NCBI GenBank assembly: GCA_042862465.1 | Contig: JASTVH010000001.1 | Span: forward strand, 1 to 64,000 | Direction of reading: 5' to 3' | Source of the DNA: JASTVH01 sp042862465 | Lineage (GTDB): Bacteria > Pseudomonadota > Gammaproteobacteria > Pseudomonadales > Oleiphilaceae | DNA length: 64,000 nucleotides | Shown here: in pieces, positions 40,966 to 49,658 of the stretch | How the letters are laid out: each line of letters opens with the position of its first letter | Position numbering within the stretch: the first letter of the stretch is position 1 | The notes under the pieces: generated by a model | Seen by the model: the letters and a program-made list of their open reading frames with translations, nothing else | Told to the model about the DNA's origin: nothing | Databases searched by the model: none | Program-made: the position numbers and the translations under genes

Positions 40966-42237
40966 ATGCAGCTTTCCAAGTTTGGCCGTAAATTCGCGAC
41001 CGATGCCGGAATCACGGCCCTGATGGATGACCTGGGGAATGCCCTGGCGTCCGGGGAAGACATCATCATGATGGGCGGGGGCAATCCCGGCCATCTGCCG
41101 GAAGTGGAGTCGGTGTTCCGTGAGCGGCTGCAGGCGATTGTCGATGATGAGGCGTCATTCCGGCGTCTGATCGGTGTCTACGATCCGCCCCAGGGCGAGA
41201 AGCAGTTTATCAATAGTCTGGTGGAGTTGCTGAACCGCACTTACGGCTGGGAACTGAACGAAAAGAACATTGCCCTGACCAATGGCAGTCAGGCGGCGTT
41301 TTTCATGCTGTTCAACATGCTGGCGGGGGAGCAGGAAGACGGCTCCTTCAGGCAGATCCTGCTGCCGCTGGCGCCGGAGTATATCGGCTACTCCGATGCC
41401 GGTTTGTCCCCCGGATTGTTCCGCTCGGTGAAGCCGGACATCGAATACCTCGAGCCGCATGTCTTCAAGTATCACGTGGATTTTGACCACCTGGACATCG
41501 ACGAGCAGGTGGCTGCGTTGTGCGTGTCCCGGCCGACCAACCCGACGGCCAACGTGCTGACCGATGCTGAAATGGCGGGGCTGGAAGAGCGCGCCCGGTC
41601 TGCCGGAATCCCCTTTATCGTCGATGGCGCCTATGGTCTGCCTTTTCCGAGCCTGATGTATACGGAAGCGACCCCGCGCTGGAACGACAACATCATTCTG
41701 TGTCTCAGCCTCTCGAAACTCGGTTTGCCGGCGGCCCGCACCGGCATTGTGATCGCCAGTGAGCCTTACATTGAGGCCCTCTCCAGCATCAACGCCATTC
41801 TCAACCTGGCCACCGGCAGCTTTGGCGCCATGCTGGCCGAGCCGCTGGTACGCTCGGGTGAGCTGCTCACACTCAGCCGGGATGTGGTTTGCCCGGCATA
41901 CCGGCGTAAGATGGAGCGGTCGGTTGAGGTGCTCAGGGAGGCTTTTGGTGATGAATGCCCCTGGTACGTGCACAAGCCGGAAGGGGCGATGTTTCTCTGG
42001 CTGTGGTTTCCGGAGCTGCCCATCAGCAGTCGGGAGCTATACCAGCGGCTGAAGCAGCGCGGGGTGTTGGTGGTGTCGGGAGACTATTTCTTCCCTGGGC
42101 TGGAGGAGGATGACTGGGCGCATCGCAACGAGTGTATTCGCGTCACCTACGCCCAGGATCAGGATCGGGTGGACCAGGGCCTGCGGGTTATTGCCGAGGA
42201 GGTCATCGCGGCCTATCGCGAAGAGGCCGCTATTTGA
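40966..42237 (+). CDS. avtA: Valine-pyruvate aminotransferase
   Basis: The 423-aa protein is a fold-type I PLP enzyme with AvtA-type sequence: MMGGGNPGHLPEVE near residue 35, the FIVDGAYGLPFPSL aspartate loop and the LSLSKLGLPAARTGI segment with the PLP lysine (residue about 250). It makes valine and alanine by exchange. Its last bases overlap the convergent DUF3108 gene by 8 bp. Confidence 0.94.
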   Translation: MQLSKFGRKFATDAGITALMDDLGNALASGEDIIMMGGGNPGHLPEVESVFRERLQAIVDDEASFRRLIGVYDPPQGEKQFINSLVELLNRTYGWELNEKNIALTNGSQAAFFMLFNMLAGEQEDGSFRQILLPLAPEYIGYSDAGLSPGLFRSVKPDIEYLEPHVFKYHVDFDHLDIDEQVAALCVSRPTNPTANVLTDAEMAGLEERARSAGIPFIVDGAYGLPFPSLMYTEATPRWNDNIILCLSLSKLGLPAARTGIVIASEPYIEALSSINAILNLATGSFGAMLAEPLVRSGELLTLSRDVVCPAYRRKMERSVEVLREAFGDECPWYVHKPEGAMFLWLWFPELPISSRELYQRLKQRGVLVVSGDYFFPGLEEDDWAHRNECIRVTYAQDQDRVDQGLRVIAEEVIAAYREEAAI

Positions 42238-43069
42238 TGACCCGGTCCGGGAATTTGGCTTCGTCCAGATAGATCTCGTAGCGGGTGCCGTCTTTCTCGA
42301 TCTGCAGCATGCGTACCAGCAGGTAATTCCAGTCCGGTGCCAGCCAGAGGTGGGTCTTGCGCTTCTTGTAGGGCTCGCGCACCTTCTCCACGACAATGGT
42401 ATTGACCTTGCCGTGTTCGCGGGTGTCCAGCTCTTCCTCGCCGATTACCGCGAATTCGTATTCCTTGAGTTTTCCACCGTCCGCAATCTGGTAAACCATG
42501 TGCTTCTTGCCGGCGCGCAGGTCTTCCCGTAGCTGAAGCTGGAAACCCAGTTTGTCCAGAACGCCTTCGTGGATATCCATAAACCAGGGGTCGCCCTTGA
42601 CGTCGTTGCGTACGCGCTTCTTATCCCAGTCGAACTGCAGGTTGGCAGTGCGGTCCCGAATTAGCCAGCCGGTCAGTTCGTAGTTGTATTCCTGGGGTAT
42701 GACCTGGTGGCCATCCCAGCGGAAGGTCAGGGTTTCATTGATATCGGCAACCCATGAGCGGACGCGGAACGCATAAAACCAGGTGCCGTCCTCGTTTGGC
42801 TTCAACGTCCGATAGGCCGTGCCATCGAAAGGAATGCCTTTTTCCAGCGTGGCCTTGTAGGTCGCCTCCATGGGGTGAAGCTTGAGCTTCTCAGGGGACG
42901 AGTCTGAGGCTGACTTGGCGCTGGAGTTCTGGGGCTCAGTCTGGTTTGTTGCCGGCGTTGCGGCGTTTGCTGCGGATTGGCTGGTTGCTGCGGTCTCATC
43001 CTCGGCCGGCAGGGCGGCCGAGAACAGCAGTAGAAGCAATGCGGTCAGTGAAAGCCGGATCTGTGTCAT
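42230..43069 (-). CDS. Exported DUF3108 protein
   Basis: The 279-aa product has a signal peptide (LFSAALPA-EDE) followed by an acidic low-complexity stretch of about 35 residues, then the DUF3108 domain (MEATYKATLEKGIPFDG through LWLAPDWNYLLVRM). DUF3108 proteins are predicted periplasmic, function unknown, usually beside purM-purN as here. ATG 43069 has AAGGGA upstream. Confidence 0.88.
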   Translation of the reverse strand: MTQIRLSLTALLLLLFSAALPAEDETAATSQSAANAATPATNQTEPQNSSAKSASDSSPEKLKLHPMEATYKATLEKGIPFDGTAYRTLKPNEDGTWFYAFRVRSWVADINETLTFRWDGHQVIPQEYNYELTGWLIRDRTANLQFDWDKKRVRNDVKGDPWFMDIHEGVLDKLGFQLQLREDLRAGKKHMVYQIADGGKLKEYEFAVIGEEELDTREHGKVNTIVVEKVREPYKKRKTHLWLAPDWNYLLVRMLQIEKDGTRYEIYLDEAKFPDRVIK

Positions 43070-43173
43070 ATCCCTTCGCTTATTCCTGTTCGATTCCATG
43101 AAACTAGAGGATTGGCGCCGGGAGAACAAGGGGTGTGTGGCGTTGTCGGCCTGTAACCCTTTGCGGTTTCGGG

Positions 43174-43848
43174 TCAGCGGCTGGCCCGATCCTGTTCGGC
43201 GCCATAATCCAGGGGTTCTGTCAGGGGCTTGTCGTCCATGTAAGGCGCGCCGTTTCGCCAGGTCAGGCGGCCTTTGGCGAACCAGCGCACTGTTGCCGGA
43301 TAGATGCGATGTTCATAGGTGAGCACCCGCCGGGCGAGAGACTCCGGGGTGTCCTCCGCGGTGACCGGAATGCGTGCCTGAACGATGGCCGGCCCACCGT
43401 CCAGTTCCTCGGTGACGAAGTGGACGGTAGCACCGTGTTCGCAATCGCCGGCTTCGAGGGCCTTCTGGTGCGTGTTGAGGCCTCGGTGCCGGGGGAGCAA
43501 TGACGGGTGGATGTTGATCAGACGGCCCTGGTAGTGCTGCACGAATTCGGCGGTCAGGATGCGCATGAAGCCGGCCAGGACGATCAGGTCCGGCCGGTAG
43601 GCATCGATCCGCGCCATCATGGCCCGGTCGAAGGCTTCGCGGGAATCGTACTGGCGGTGATCCACCACGTCGGTGGCAATGTGCGCCTGTTCGGCGCGGG
43701 CCAGGCCGCCCGCACCCTGCTTGTTCGAGAGCACGGCCACCAGTTCCACCGGGCTATCCGCGGTGGTGAACTGGTCAATCAGGGCCTGCAGGTTGGTCCC
43801 CGTTCCGGAGAGCAGGACGACCACCCGCAGCGATTGCGCTGAGCCCAT
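43174..43848 (-). CDS. purN: Phosphoribosylglycinamide formyltransferase
   Basis: The 224-aa protein has VLLSGTGTNLQALID at the N-terminus and the catalytic INIHPSLLPRHRGLNTH region with Asn and His, then the aspartate in a DTPESL-type segment. It uses 10-formyl-THF in purine synthesis. Its ATG overlaps the purM stop by one base, a translationally coupled pair. Confidence 0.97.
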   Translation of the reverse strand: MGSAQSLRVVVLLSGTGTNLQALIDQFTTADSPVELVAVLSNKQGAGGLARAEQAHIATDVVDHRQYDSREAFDRAMMARIDAYRPDLIVLAGFMRILTAEFVQHYQGRLINIHPSLLPRHRGLNTHQKALEAGDCEHGATVHFVTEELDGGPAIVQARIPVTAEDTPESLARRVLTYEHRIYPATVRWFAKGRLTWRNGAPYMDDKPLTEPLDYGAEQDRASR

Positions 43849-44897
43849 TAGCGCGGGTCCCCTTCCAGAGTCACATGGGGTGCGCCCTGGCCCTGCTCGA
43901 TGGTGCCCAGGCGCCAGGCCTTCTCGCCCGCCTTATTAAGGGTTTCGATGGCCTTGTCCGCCTCGGCTTCGGGGACGCAAATCACCATGCCCACACCGCA
44001 GTTGAAGGTGCGGTACATTTCAGCCATGGCGACGTTGCCGTTCTCCTGCAGCCACTGGAAGACGGGGGGTAGCGTCCAGCTCTGGGTATCGATACGGGCA
44101 ACGACATCGTCGGGCAGCACGCGTGGCAGGTTCTCCGGCAGGCCGCCGCCGGTGATGTGGGCCAGGGCGTGAACGTTGCACTCGCCCAGCAACTGCAGCA
44201 GCGGCTTGACGTAGATGCGGGTGGGCGCCATCAGGTGATCGGCCAGGGGACGGCCGTCCAGGTCCTGATCCAGGGAGGCATTGCTGACCTCGATGATCTT
44301 GCGGATCAGGGAGTAGCCGTTGGAGTGCGGGCCGGAGGCGGCCAGGCCGATCAGGGCGTCGCCGGGCTTTACCTTGCCGCCGTCGATGATCGCGGATTTT
44401 TCCACCACGCCGACGCAGAAGCCGGCCAGGTCGTAGTCATCGCCTTGGTACATGCCCGGCATTTCCGCGGTTTCGCCACCCACCAGGGAGCAGCCTGCCT
44501 GGTCGCAGCCGTCGGCAATGCCCTTGACCACGTCCGCCGCCACATCAACATTCAGGGCGCCGGTGGCGTAGTAGTCGAGGAAGAACAGCGGCTCGGCGCC
44601 GGCCACCACCAGATCATTGACGCACATGGCCACCAGATCGATGCCGATGCTATCGTGCCTGTTCAGCTGCATGGCGAGCTTGAGTTTGGTGCCAACGCCG
44701 TCGGTGCCGCTGATCAACACGGGTTCCTGGTAGCCCTTGGGCAGCTCGACCAGTGCGCCGAACCCTCCCAGCCCGCCCATGACTTCCGGGCGGCGTGTCC
44801 GGGCTGCGGCATCCTTGATGCGATCGACCAGTTGATTCCCGGCGTCGATATCGACCCCGGCGTCCCGGTAGCTCAGGGAGGGTTTTTGCTCGCTCAT
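43848..44897 (-). CDS. purM: Phosphoribosylformylglycinamidine cyclo-ligase
   Basis: The 349-aa protein begins MSEQKPSLSYRDAGVDIDAGN, the PurM N-terminal signature, with ISGTDGVGTKLKLA and GGGLPENLPRVLP in the ATP-binding core. It closes the imidazole ring in purine synthesis. ATG 44897 is chosen over an upstream in-frame start at 44960, which lacks the conserved opening. Confidence 0.97.
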   Translation of the reverse strand: MSEQKPSLSYRDAGVDIDAGNQLVDRIKDAAARTRRPEVMGGLGGFGALVELPKGYQEPVLISGTDGVGTKLKLAMQLNRHDSIGIDLVAMCVNDLVVAGAEPLFFLDYYATGALNVDVAADVVKGIADGCDQAGCSLVGGETAEMPGMYQGDDYDLAGFCVGVVEKSAIIDGGKVKPGDALIGLAASGPHSNGYSLIRKIIEVSNASLDQDLDGRPLADHLMAPTRIYVKPLLQLLGECNVHALAHITGGGLPENLPRVLPDDVVARIDTQSWTLPPVFQWLQENGNVAMAEMYRTFNCGVGMVICVPEAEADKAIETLNKAGEKAWRLGTIEQGQGAPHVTLEGDPR

Positions 44898-45140
44898 TTC
44901 GTGTTCGGCCTCTGGCGTGGTAAAGGCGCAAATTCTACCAGCAAGCGTGAAGGGGACCAAACGCCGTTGTGCTCCGACCGGGGAGTTTGGTCAGCCGCCG
45001 CAGCGCCCAGTGCGGCCGGGTGGTTCGCTATCAAGAGCTCTGGGCTTGGTGTATCCTAGTCCTCCTTCTTCAAGGAGCACCTGATGTGTTGCATCACACC
45101 GGTGCTCGCAGATTACGGATCGCAGGGACAGAAATTGAAA

Positions 45141-46454
45141 ATGTCGATCAGACGGGCCATTGGTTTACTGGTTTTGGGGTTTTTGGCCGTGTTTGCGGCC
45201 CCGTCGCAGGCGGTGCCGGTGGACGGGCTGTATGACGCCACGGTGGTGGTGCCGAATACCAGCGAAGCGTCACGGGAACCGGCCATGACCGAGGCGCTGA
45301 AAAAGGTGCTGGTTCGGGTCACCGGTTCCGATGACGTGTTGCAGAACGAAGGGGCGGGCCAGCTGCTGGAGCGCGCCGGTTCACTGGTGCAGGCCTATCG
45401 ATACGAAGCGGTAAAGATTCCGCCGAAAACGGACCAATCGGCCGGTGAGGGAGCGTCGACTGAGGCATCTGCCGCTAAGGAACGGCTGGAGCTGGTGGTG
45501 TCTTTTGGCAGTGTCGGCGTCAACCGGGCATTGGCGGAGATTGGCGCCAAAGTGTGGGGTGCCAACCGCCCGATCATCATGGTCTGGATGGCCGTGAATA
45601 ACCGGGAAGGTCGTTTTCTTGCCGGCACCCGGGACGGGAGCTGGGTTCGTGCCTTGCGGGCCCAGGCCCAGCGCCGGGGGGTACCGGTGCAAATGCCAGA
45701 GGCAGACGCGCTGGAGCGGGGCGATTTGAGCCTCTCTGAAATCTGGGGTGGTTTCATGGGCGCTCTCGAGGGGGCTTCCAGTGGCTATCGCTACGATTAT
45801 CTGGCCCTGGTTCGGGTCCAGGAGCGGGGTGACCAATGGTTTGCCCGCTGGAGCCTGAACGAGGATACGCCTTTCGCCGAAGGCGAAGTTCAGGGCGATT
45901 CCATTGAGGCACTGAATCAGGCGCTGGTTGCCGCCTGGGCACGCCACCTGGCGGATCGCTATGCGGTGTCGGCCAGCGAACTGCAGGAAGAGCAGACCGT
46001 GGATCTGGTGGTCGATCAGATTAAGGATCTGACCAGTTATGCCCAGGTACGCCGGGCGCTGTCGGACATGACGCCGGTGGTGGACGTCAATCCGGTTCTC
46101 CTGGCGCCGGAATCCCTGCGCCTGAGGGTGTCGTTCAAGGGAGAGCTGCGTGTTCTGCAGGAATACCTCGCCCTCGATCACCGGTTTGAAAAGATTCAGC
46201 GCAGTGAGCCTGAATCCTACTCGTTTGGCGAAGTGATCAGGGAGCTGCCGGTGTCGACGACCGGCGATGAACCCGGGACTCTCCCCCCTTTGCGGCAACC
46301 GACGCCGCGTATGTCAGAAAATGGAACCGGTGCGCCGTCTCCGGAAGCCTCACAGGAGAGCGAGAGCGAAAGCTTCAAGCGGTTGCATCCTCTCCTCGAG
46401 TATCGTTGGCGGGGAAAGGGACAAGACGCCGAGTCCGGTAACGATGACAAATGA
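45141..46454 (+). CDS. Exported DUF2066 protein
   Basis: The 437-aa product has a signal peptide (FAAPSQA-VPVDG) and the DUF2066 pattern: LYDATVVVPNTSEASREPAMTEALKKVLVRVTG at the start, then RPIIMVWMAV. Function is unknown; the gene is conserved between purM and hda in this group. An upstream ATG at 45084 has a better ribosome-binding site (AAGGAG) but would put 19 non-signal residues first; both starts are possible. Confidence 0.87.
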   Translation: MSIRRAIGLLVLGFLAVFAAPSQAVPVDGLYDATVVVPNTSEASREPAMTEALKKVLVRVTGSDDVLQNEGAGQLLERAGSLVQAYRYEAVKIPPKTDQSAGEGASTEASAAKERLELVVSFGSVGVNRALAEIGAKVWGANRPIIMVWMAVNNREGRFLAGTRDGSWVRALRAQAQRRGVPVQMPEADALERGDLSLSEIWGGFMGALEGASSGYRYDYLALVRVQERGDQWFARWSLNEDTPFAEGEVQGDSIEALNQALVAAWARHLADRYAVSASELQEEQTVDLVVDQIKDLTSYAQVRRALSDMTPVVDVNPVLLAPESLRLRVSFKGELRVLQEYLALDHRFEKIQRSEPESYSFGEVIRELPVSTTGDEPGTLPPLRQPTPRMSENGTGAPSPEASQESESESFKRLHPLLEYRWRGKGQDAESGNDDK

Positions 46455-46514
46455 TGACCTCTTGAGTCGTAACCCAACCACTGGGCAGTGGGGTAAAGGA
46501 GGGCACTCTCGACC

Positions 46515-47069
46515 ATGACACCAGGCTGGCATTGGTTACCCAATATTGTGACCTTTCTGCGCATCGTGTTGATCGTGCCGTTTGCGGTGGCGCTCTATGA
46601 TGGGCAGTACATGCTGGCACTGGTGCTGTTTTTCGTGGCCGGCCTGTCCGATGGCGTGGACGGGTTTCTGGCTCGCCATTTCAACTGGTTCAGCCGCCTG
46701 GGTTCGATCGCCGATCCCATTGCCGACAAGGCGCTTCTGGTCACGGCCTATGTGATGCTCACACTGACTGGTCTGCTGCCGCTCTGGCTGCTGGTTGTGG
46801 TGGTGGTGCGGGACCTGCTCATTGTGAGCGGTGCGGTGGCCTTTCATATCTGGATCGGCCGCTACGACATGAAACCGTCCTTCCTGGGAAAGCTGAATAC
46901 CTTCGTGCAGATCATCTTTGCACTGTCCGTGATCATGGCGCTGGCCGGCATTGCCATGCCTGATCTGGTGGTGCGGGGCGGTCTCTGGGCTGTGGCGGCC
47001 ATGGCGGTGCTCAGTGGTGGGCACTACATCATTCTTTGGGGGCTGAAAGCTTGGCGGGAGACACGGTGA
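46515..47069 (+). CDS. CDP-alcohol phosphatidyltransferase
   Basis: The 184-aa membrane protein carries the complete catalytic motif: DGVDGFLAR followed by GSIADPIADK (D-x2-DG-x2-AR-x8-G-x3-D-x3-D pattern). About five helices. Probably makes phosphatidylglycerol phosphate or a related phospholipid; a second PgsA elsewhere is likely, so I give no symbol. It overlaps hda as GTGA. Confidence 0.9.
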   Translation: MTPGWHWLPNIVTFLRIVLIVPFAVALYDGQYMLALVLFFVAGLSDGVDGFLARHFNWFSRLGSIADPIADKALLVTAYVMLTLTGLLPLWLLVVVVVRDLLIVSGAVAFHIWIGRYDMKPSFLGKLNTFVQIIFALSVIMALAGIAMPDLVVRGGLWAVAAMAVLSGGHYIILWGLKAWRETR

Positions 47070-47770
47070 GCGGTTTGGATCAGGGGCGGCAGCTGACGCT
47101 GGGTGTCCGTCTCAGAGACGATGCGACCTTTGCCAATTATCACGGCAGTCATAACCAGGATGTGGTGGAACGGTTGCAGCAGTTGCTGCTCGCCGGCCAG
47201 TCACCGATCCTCCTGTGCGGGGACGTGGGGGCCGGCAAGAGCCATTTGCTGCAGGCGTCCTGTGCCTGGTGGGAAAGCCGGGGGCAGGAGGCCATGTGTC
47301 TGGATATGCTGGAACTGGCCGCCGCGGATCCGGCGGTGCTGCAGGGGTTGGAGACCGCGGATCTGTTATGCCTGGACGGCCTGGATGCGGTTTTGGGCAG
47401 TGAGGCGTGGGAGACCGCCATCTTCCATCTCCACAACCGCATGGTGGACGCCGGTCATCTGCTGCTGATGAGTGCATCGGCGCCGCCAGCCAGTCTGCCG
47501 GTCCAGCTGCCTGACCTGGCGTCCCGGCTGGGTGCCAGCCTGGTATTGCAGCTGGCCCGTCCGCGGGACGACGACCGCCTTGCGATTCTGCAGGCCCGGG
47601 CGGAGCGGCGCGGGCTGGTGCTGAATGATGAAACCGCCCGCTTTATCCTGCGCCGGGCTCCGCGCGGGACGGGGGAATTGCTGGCCATTCTCGACCGGCT
47701 GGACGAGCTTTCCATGCGGGCCCAGCGGCGCCTGACGATTCCGTTCGTAAAGGCAACCATGGATTGGTAA
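47066..47770 (+). CDS. hda: DnaA regulatory inactivator Hda
   Basis: The 234-aa AAA+ protein has Walker A GDVGAGKSH and Walker B LLCLDGLDAV, with DnaA-like sensor regions. It begins at GTG 47066, overlapping the previous stop (GTGA), and keeps the short QLTLGVRLRDDATFANY opening that in Hda contains the clamp-binding motif. With the sliding clamp it triggers ATP hydrolysis by DnaA after initiation. Confidence 0.92.
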   Translation: MSGLDQGRQLTLGVRLRDDATFANYHGSHNQDVVERLQQLLLAGQSPILLCGDVGAGKSHLLQASCAWWESRGQEAMCLDMLELAAADPAVLQGLETADLLCLDGLDAVLGSEAWETAIFHLHNRMVDAGHLLLMSASAPPASLPVQLPDLASRLGASLVLQLARPRDDDRLAILQARAERRGLVLNDETARFILRRAPRGTGELLAILDRLDELSMRAQRRLTIPFVKATMDW

Positions 47771-47934
47771 ACTGCTTCAATTTTACGGGGGTGCGCCCGT
47801 GGCGGGCGATCAGGGGCCGTTTGCCCTGATGTCCGCAGCGGTGGGCAGGTCCTGTGGTGCTGAGACGCTCCGGGTGCCATGGATGCCGGAGCGTTCCTAT
47901 AACGCAGCTGACGATGACAATGCAGGGGGAACGC

Positions 47935-48729
47935 ATGAGACGCGTTGTGTTCAATCAAAAAGGCGGTGTCGGCAAATCGAGTATTGCCTGCAACCTGGCG
48001 GCCATCAGCGCCGAACAGGGGCGTAAAACGCTGGTGGTGGACCTGGATCCCCAGGGCAACTCGACGCACTATCTGTTGGGCCGACCGGCCGCCGAGCTCC
48101 GGGATACGGTGGCGGATATGCTCGAGCAGACCATCGCCTTCAAGATCTACAACCGTAAACCCGATGAGTTCGTGCACGCTTCGGCGTTCCCCAATCTGTA
48201 TGTGCTGCCGTCCAGTCCGGAGCTGGATTTTCTGGAGCGCAAGCTCGAGGCCAAGCACAAGATTTATAAGCTGCGGGAGGCCCTGAAGAAGCTGGGACAG
48301 CAGTTTGACGAGATCTACATCGACACGGCGCCAGCGCTGGATTTTTACACACGTTCAGCGCTGATCGCTGCAGATCGCTGTCTGATCCCCTTCGATTGTG
48401 ACGATTTTTCCCGTCAGGCTTTGTATAACATTCTTGGGGAAATTCAGGAGCTGCAGGAGGACCACAACCCCGATCTGCTGGTCGAGGGTATTGTGGCCAA
48501 CCAGTTCCAGCCGCGGGCGACACTGCCCCGTCAGTTGGTCAAGGAACTGGACGAAGAGGGGCTTCCGATGCTGGCGGTGCGGCTTTCCTCGTCAGTCAAG
48601 ATGAAGGAATCCCACCAGGCTGGAACACCCTTGATTCATTTCGCCCCCAAGCACAACCTGACCCGTCAATTCGTCGACCTGCACCGGTTGCTGAACGGCG
48701 AAGCCGTGGAAGTGGAGCCGCTGGAGTAA
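47935..48729 (+). CDS. ParA-family ATPase (orphan)
   Basis: The 264-aa protein starts MRRVVFNQKGGVGKSS with the deviant Walker A KGGVGKS, then LVVDLDPQGNST and the IYIDTAPALDFYTR Walker B region. ParA family members position DNA or protein cargo on the nucleoid. No parB follows; the next gene is yqcC. GGGGGA sets ATG 47935; the frame is open upstream without a ribosome-binding site. Confidence 0.88.
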   Translation: MRRVVFNQKGGVGKSSIACNLAAISAEQGRKTLVVDLDPQGNSTHYLLGRPAAELRDTVADMLEQTIAFKIYNRKPDEFVHASAFPNLYVLPSSPELDFLERKLEAKHKIYKLREALKKLGQQFDEIYIDTAPALDFYTRSALIAADRCLIPFDCDDFSRQALYNILGEIQELQEDHNPDLLVEGIVANQFQPRATLPRQLVKELDEEGLPMLAVRLSSSVKMKESHQAGTPLIHFAPKHNLTRQFVDLHRLLNGEAVEVEPLE

Positions 48730-48742
48730 AAGGGGAGCAGCT

Positions 48743-49072
48743 TTGAGTCAAATGAACAAGCATCAGGCGCTGGAGCAGGTTTTACCCCAGATTGAAGAGG
48801 CGCTGGTAAGCCTGGACCTGTGGGAAACGACACCGCCCTCGGAGAGCGCCCTGGCTAGTACGCAGCCCTTCTGCGTGGACACGCTGGAATTCCATCAATG
48901 GGTTCAGTTTGTGATGCTGGTGCGGGTCGAGCAATTGGTTCGCAATGAATCCCCACTGCCGGCAGCCTCCAATATCGCGCCTATGGCGGAAGAATATTTC
49001 CGGCCGTTGCCTCAGGACGGTACGGCCCTGATTGAGGCGTTGCGCGAGTTCGATCGGATTATCGAAGGCTGA
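48743..49072 (+). CDS. yqcC: YqcC-family protein (DUF446)
   Basis: The 109-aa protein matches YqcC in the QVLPQIEEALVSLDLWE and FCVDTLEFHQWVQFVMLVR segments. It follows the parA gene by 13 bp. GGGGAG fits TTG 48743 (spacing 5) better than ATG 48752 (spacing 14), so a TTG start is likely. Function in E. coli is unknown. Confidence 0.85.
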   Translation: MSQMNKHQALEQVLPQIEEALVSLDLWETTPPSESALASTQPFCVDTLEFHQWVQFVMLVRVEQLVRNESPLPAASNIAPMAEEYFRPLPQDGTALIEALREFDRIIEG

Positions 49073-49084
49073 CCACGAGCGGCG

Positions 49085-49657
49085 TTACCGGTCGTTCTCC
49101 CCAAGGTGCCAGGTCGCCAATGGTGCGTACTGGGAGCCGTCGTCGGTGAGCGTGCTCGCCCAGAGGCTGAACGATGACACCTCCATGGCTTCATTGAGCC
49201 CCGAACTTGGCAGATTGGAGGGCATGCGGCCTCTGCGTAACCGGGCCAGGGTAATATGCGGCCGCCAGGCGCGTTCTTCCGCATCCAGTCCCGCCTTGAT
49301 GACCACTTCTTTCAATCGCTCGTAAAGATCGTTGAGCGCGGGCGCCATCTCCATTTCCGCTACTAACAGCCGCGATCGATGCGTGTTGGGAAATCCGGCC
49401 ACCTGTTGGACGGTGGCGGAGAAAGGTTCCGGCATGTCGATTTGCCCCACCAATTGAACCAGGGTCTCCCGCTGCGTGCGGGGCACATCACCCAGAAAAT
49501 GTAGTGTAATGTGCCAGTTCTCCGGAGGAATGAGCCGGTAGATGGGAGGGAGGGTGATGCGTTCCGCCAAGTGGGTTCCCAATGCACCCTTGACTTCCCC
49601 CGGCACCGGAATGGCAAGGAAGCAGCGCTGAAAGTCATCATCGTATTCTGCGGTCAT
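49085..49657 (-). CDS. thpR: RNA 2',3'-cyclic phosphodiesterase
   Basis: The 190-aa 2H phosphoesterase has both HxTx motifs, HITL in WHITLHFLG near residue 48 and HITL in WRPHITLARL near residue 133. The family opens 2',3'-cyclic phosphates and can ligate tRNA halves in vitro. Its neighbour on the same strand, the large MASE1 gene, ends one base beyond its start codon. Confidence 0.9.
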   Translation of the reverse strand: MTAEYDDDFQRCFLAIPVPGEVKGALGTHLAERITLPPIYRLIPPENWHITLHFLGDVPRTQRETLVQLVGQIDMPEPFSATVQQVAGFPNTHRSRLLVAEMEMAPALNDLYERLKEVVIKAGLDAEERAWRPHITLARLRRGRMPSNLPSSGLNEAMEVSSFSLWASTLTDDGSQYAPLATWHLGENDR

Positions 49658-49658
49658 G

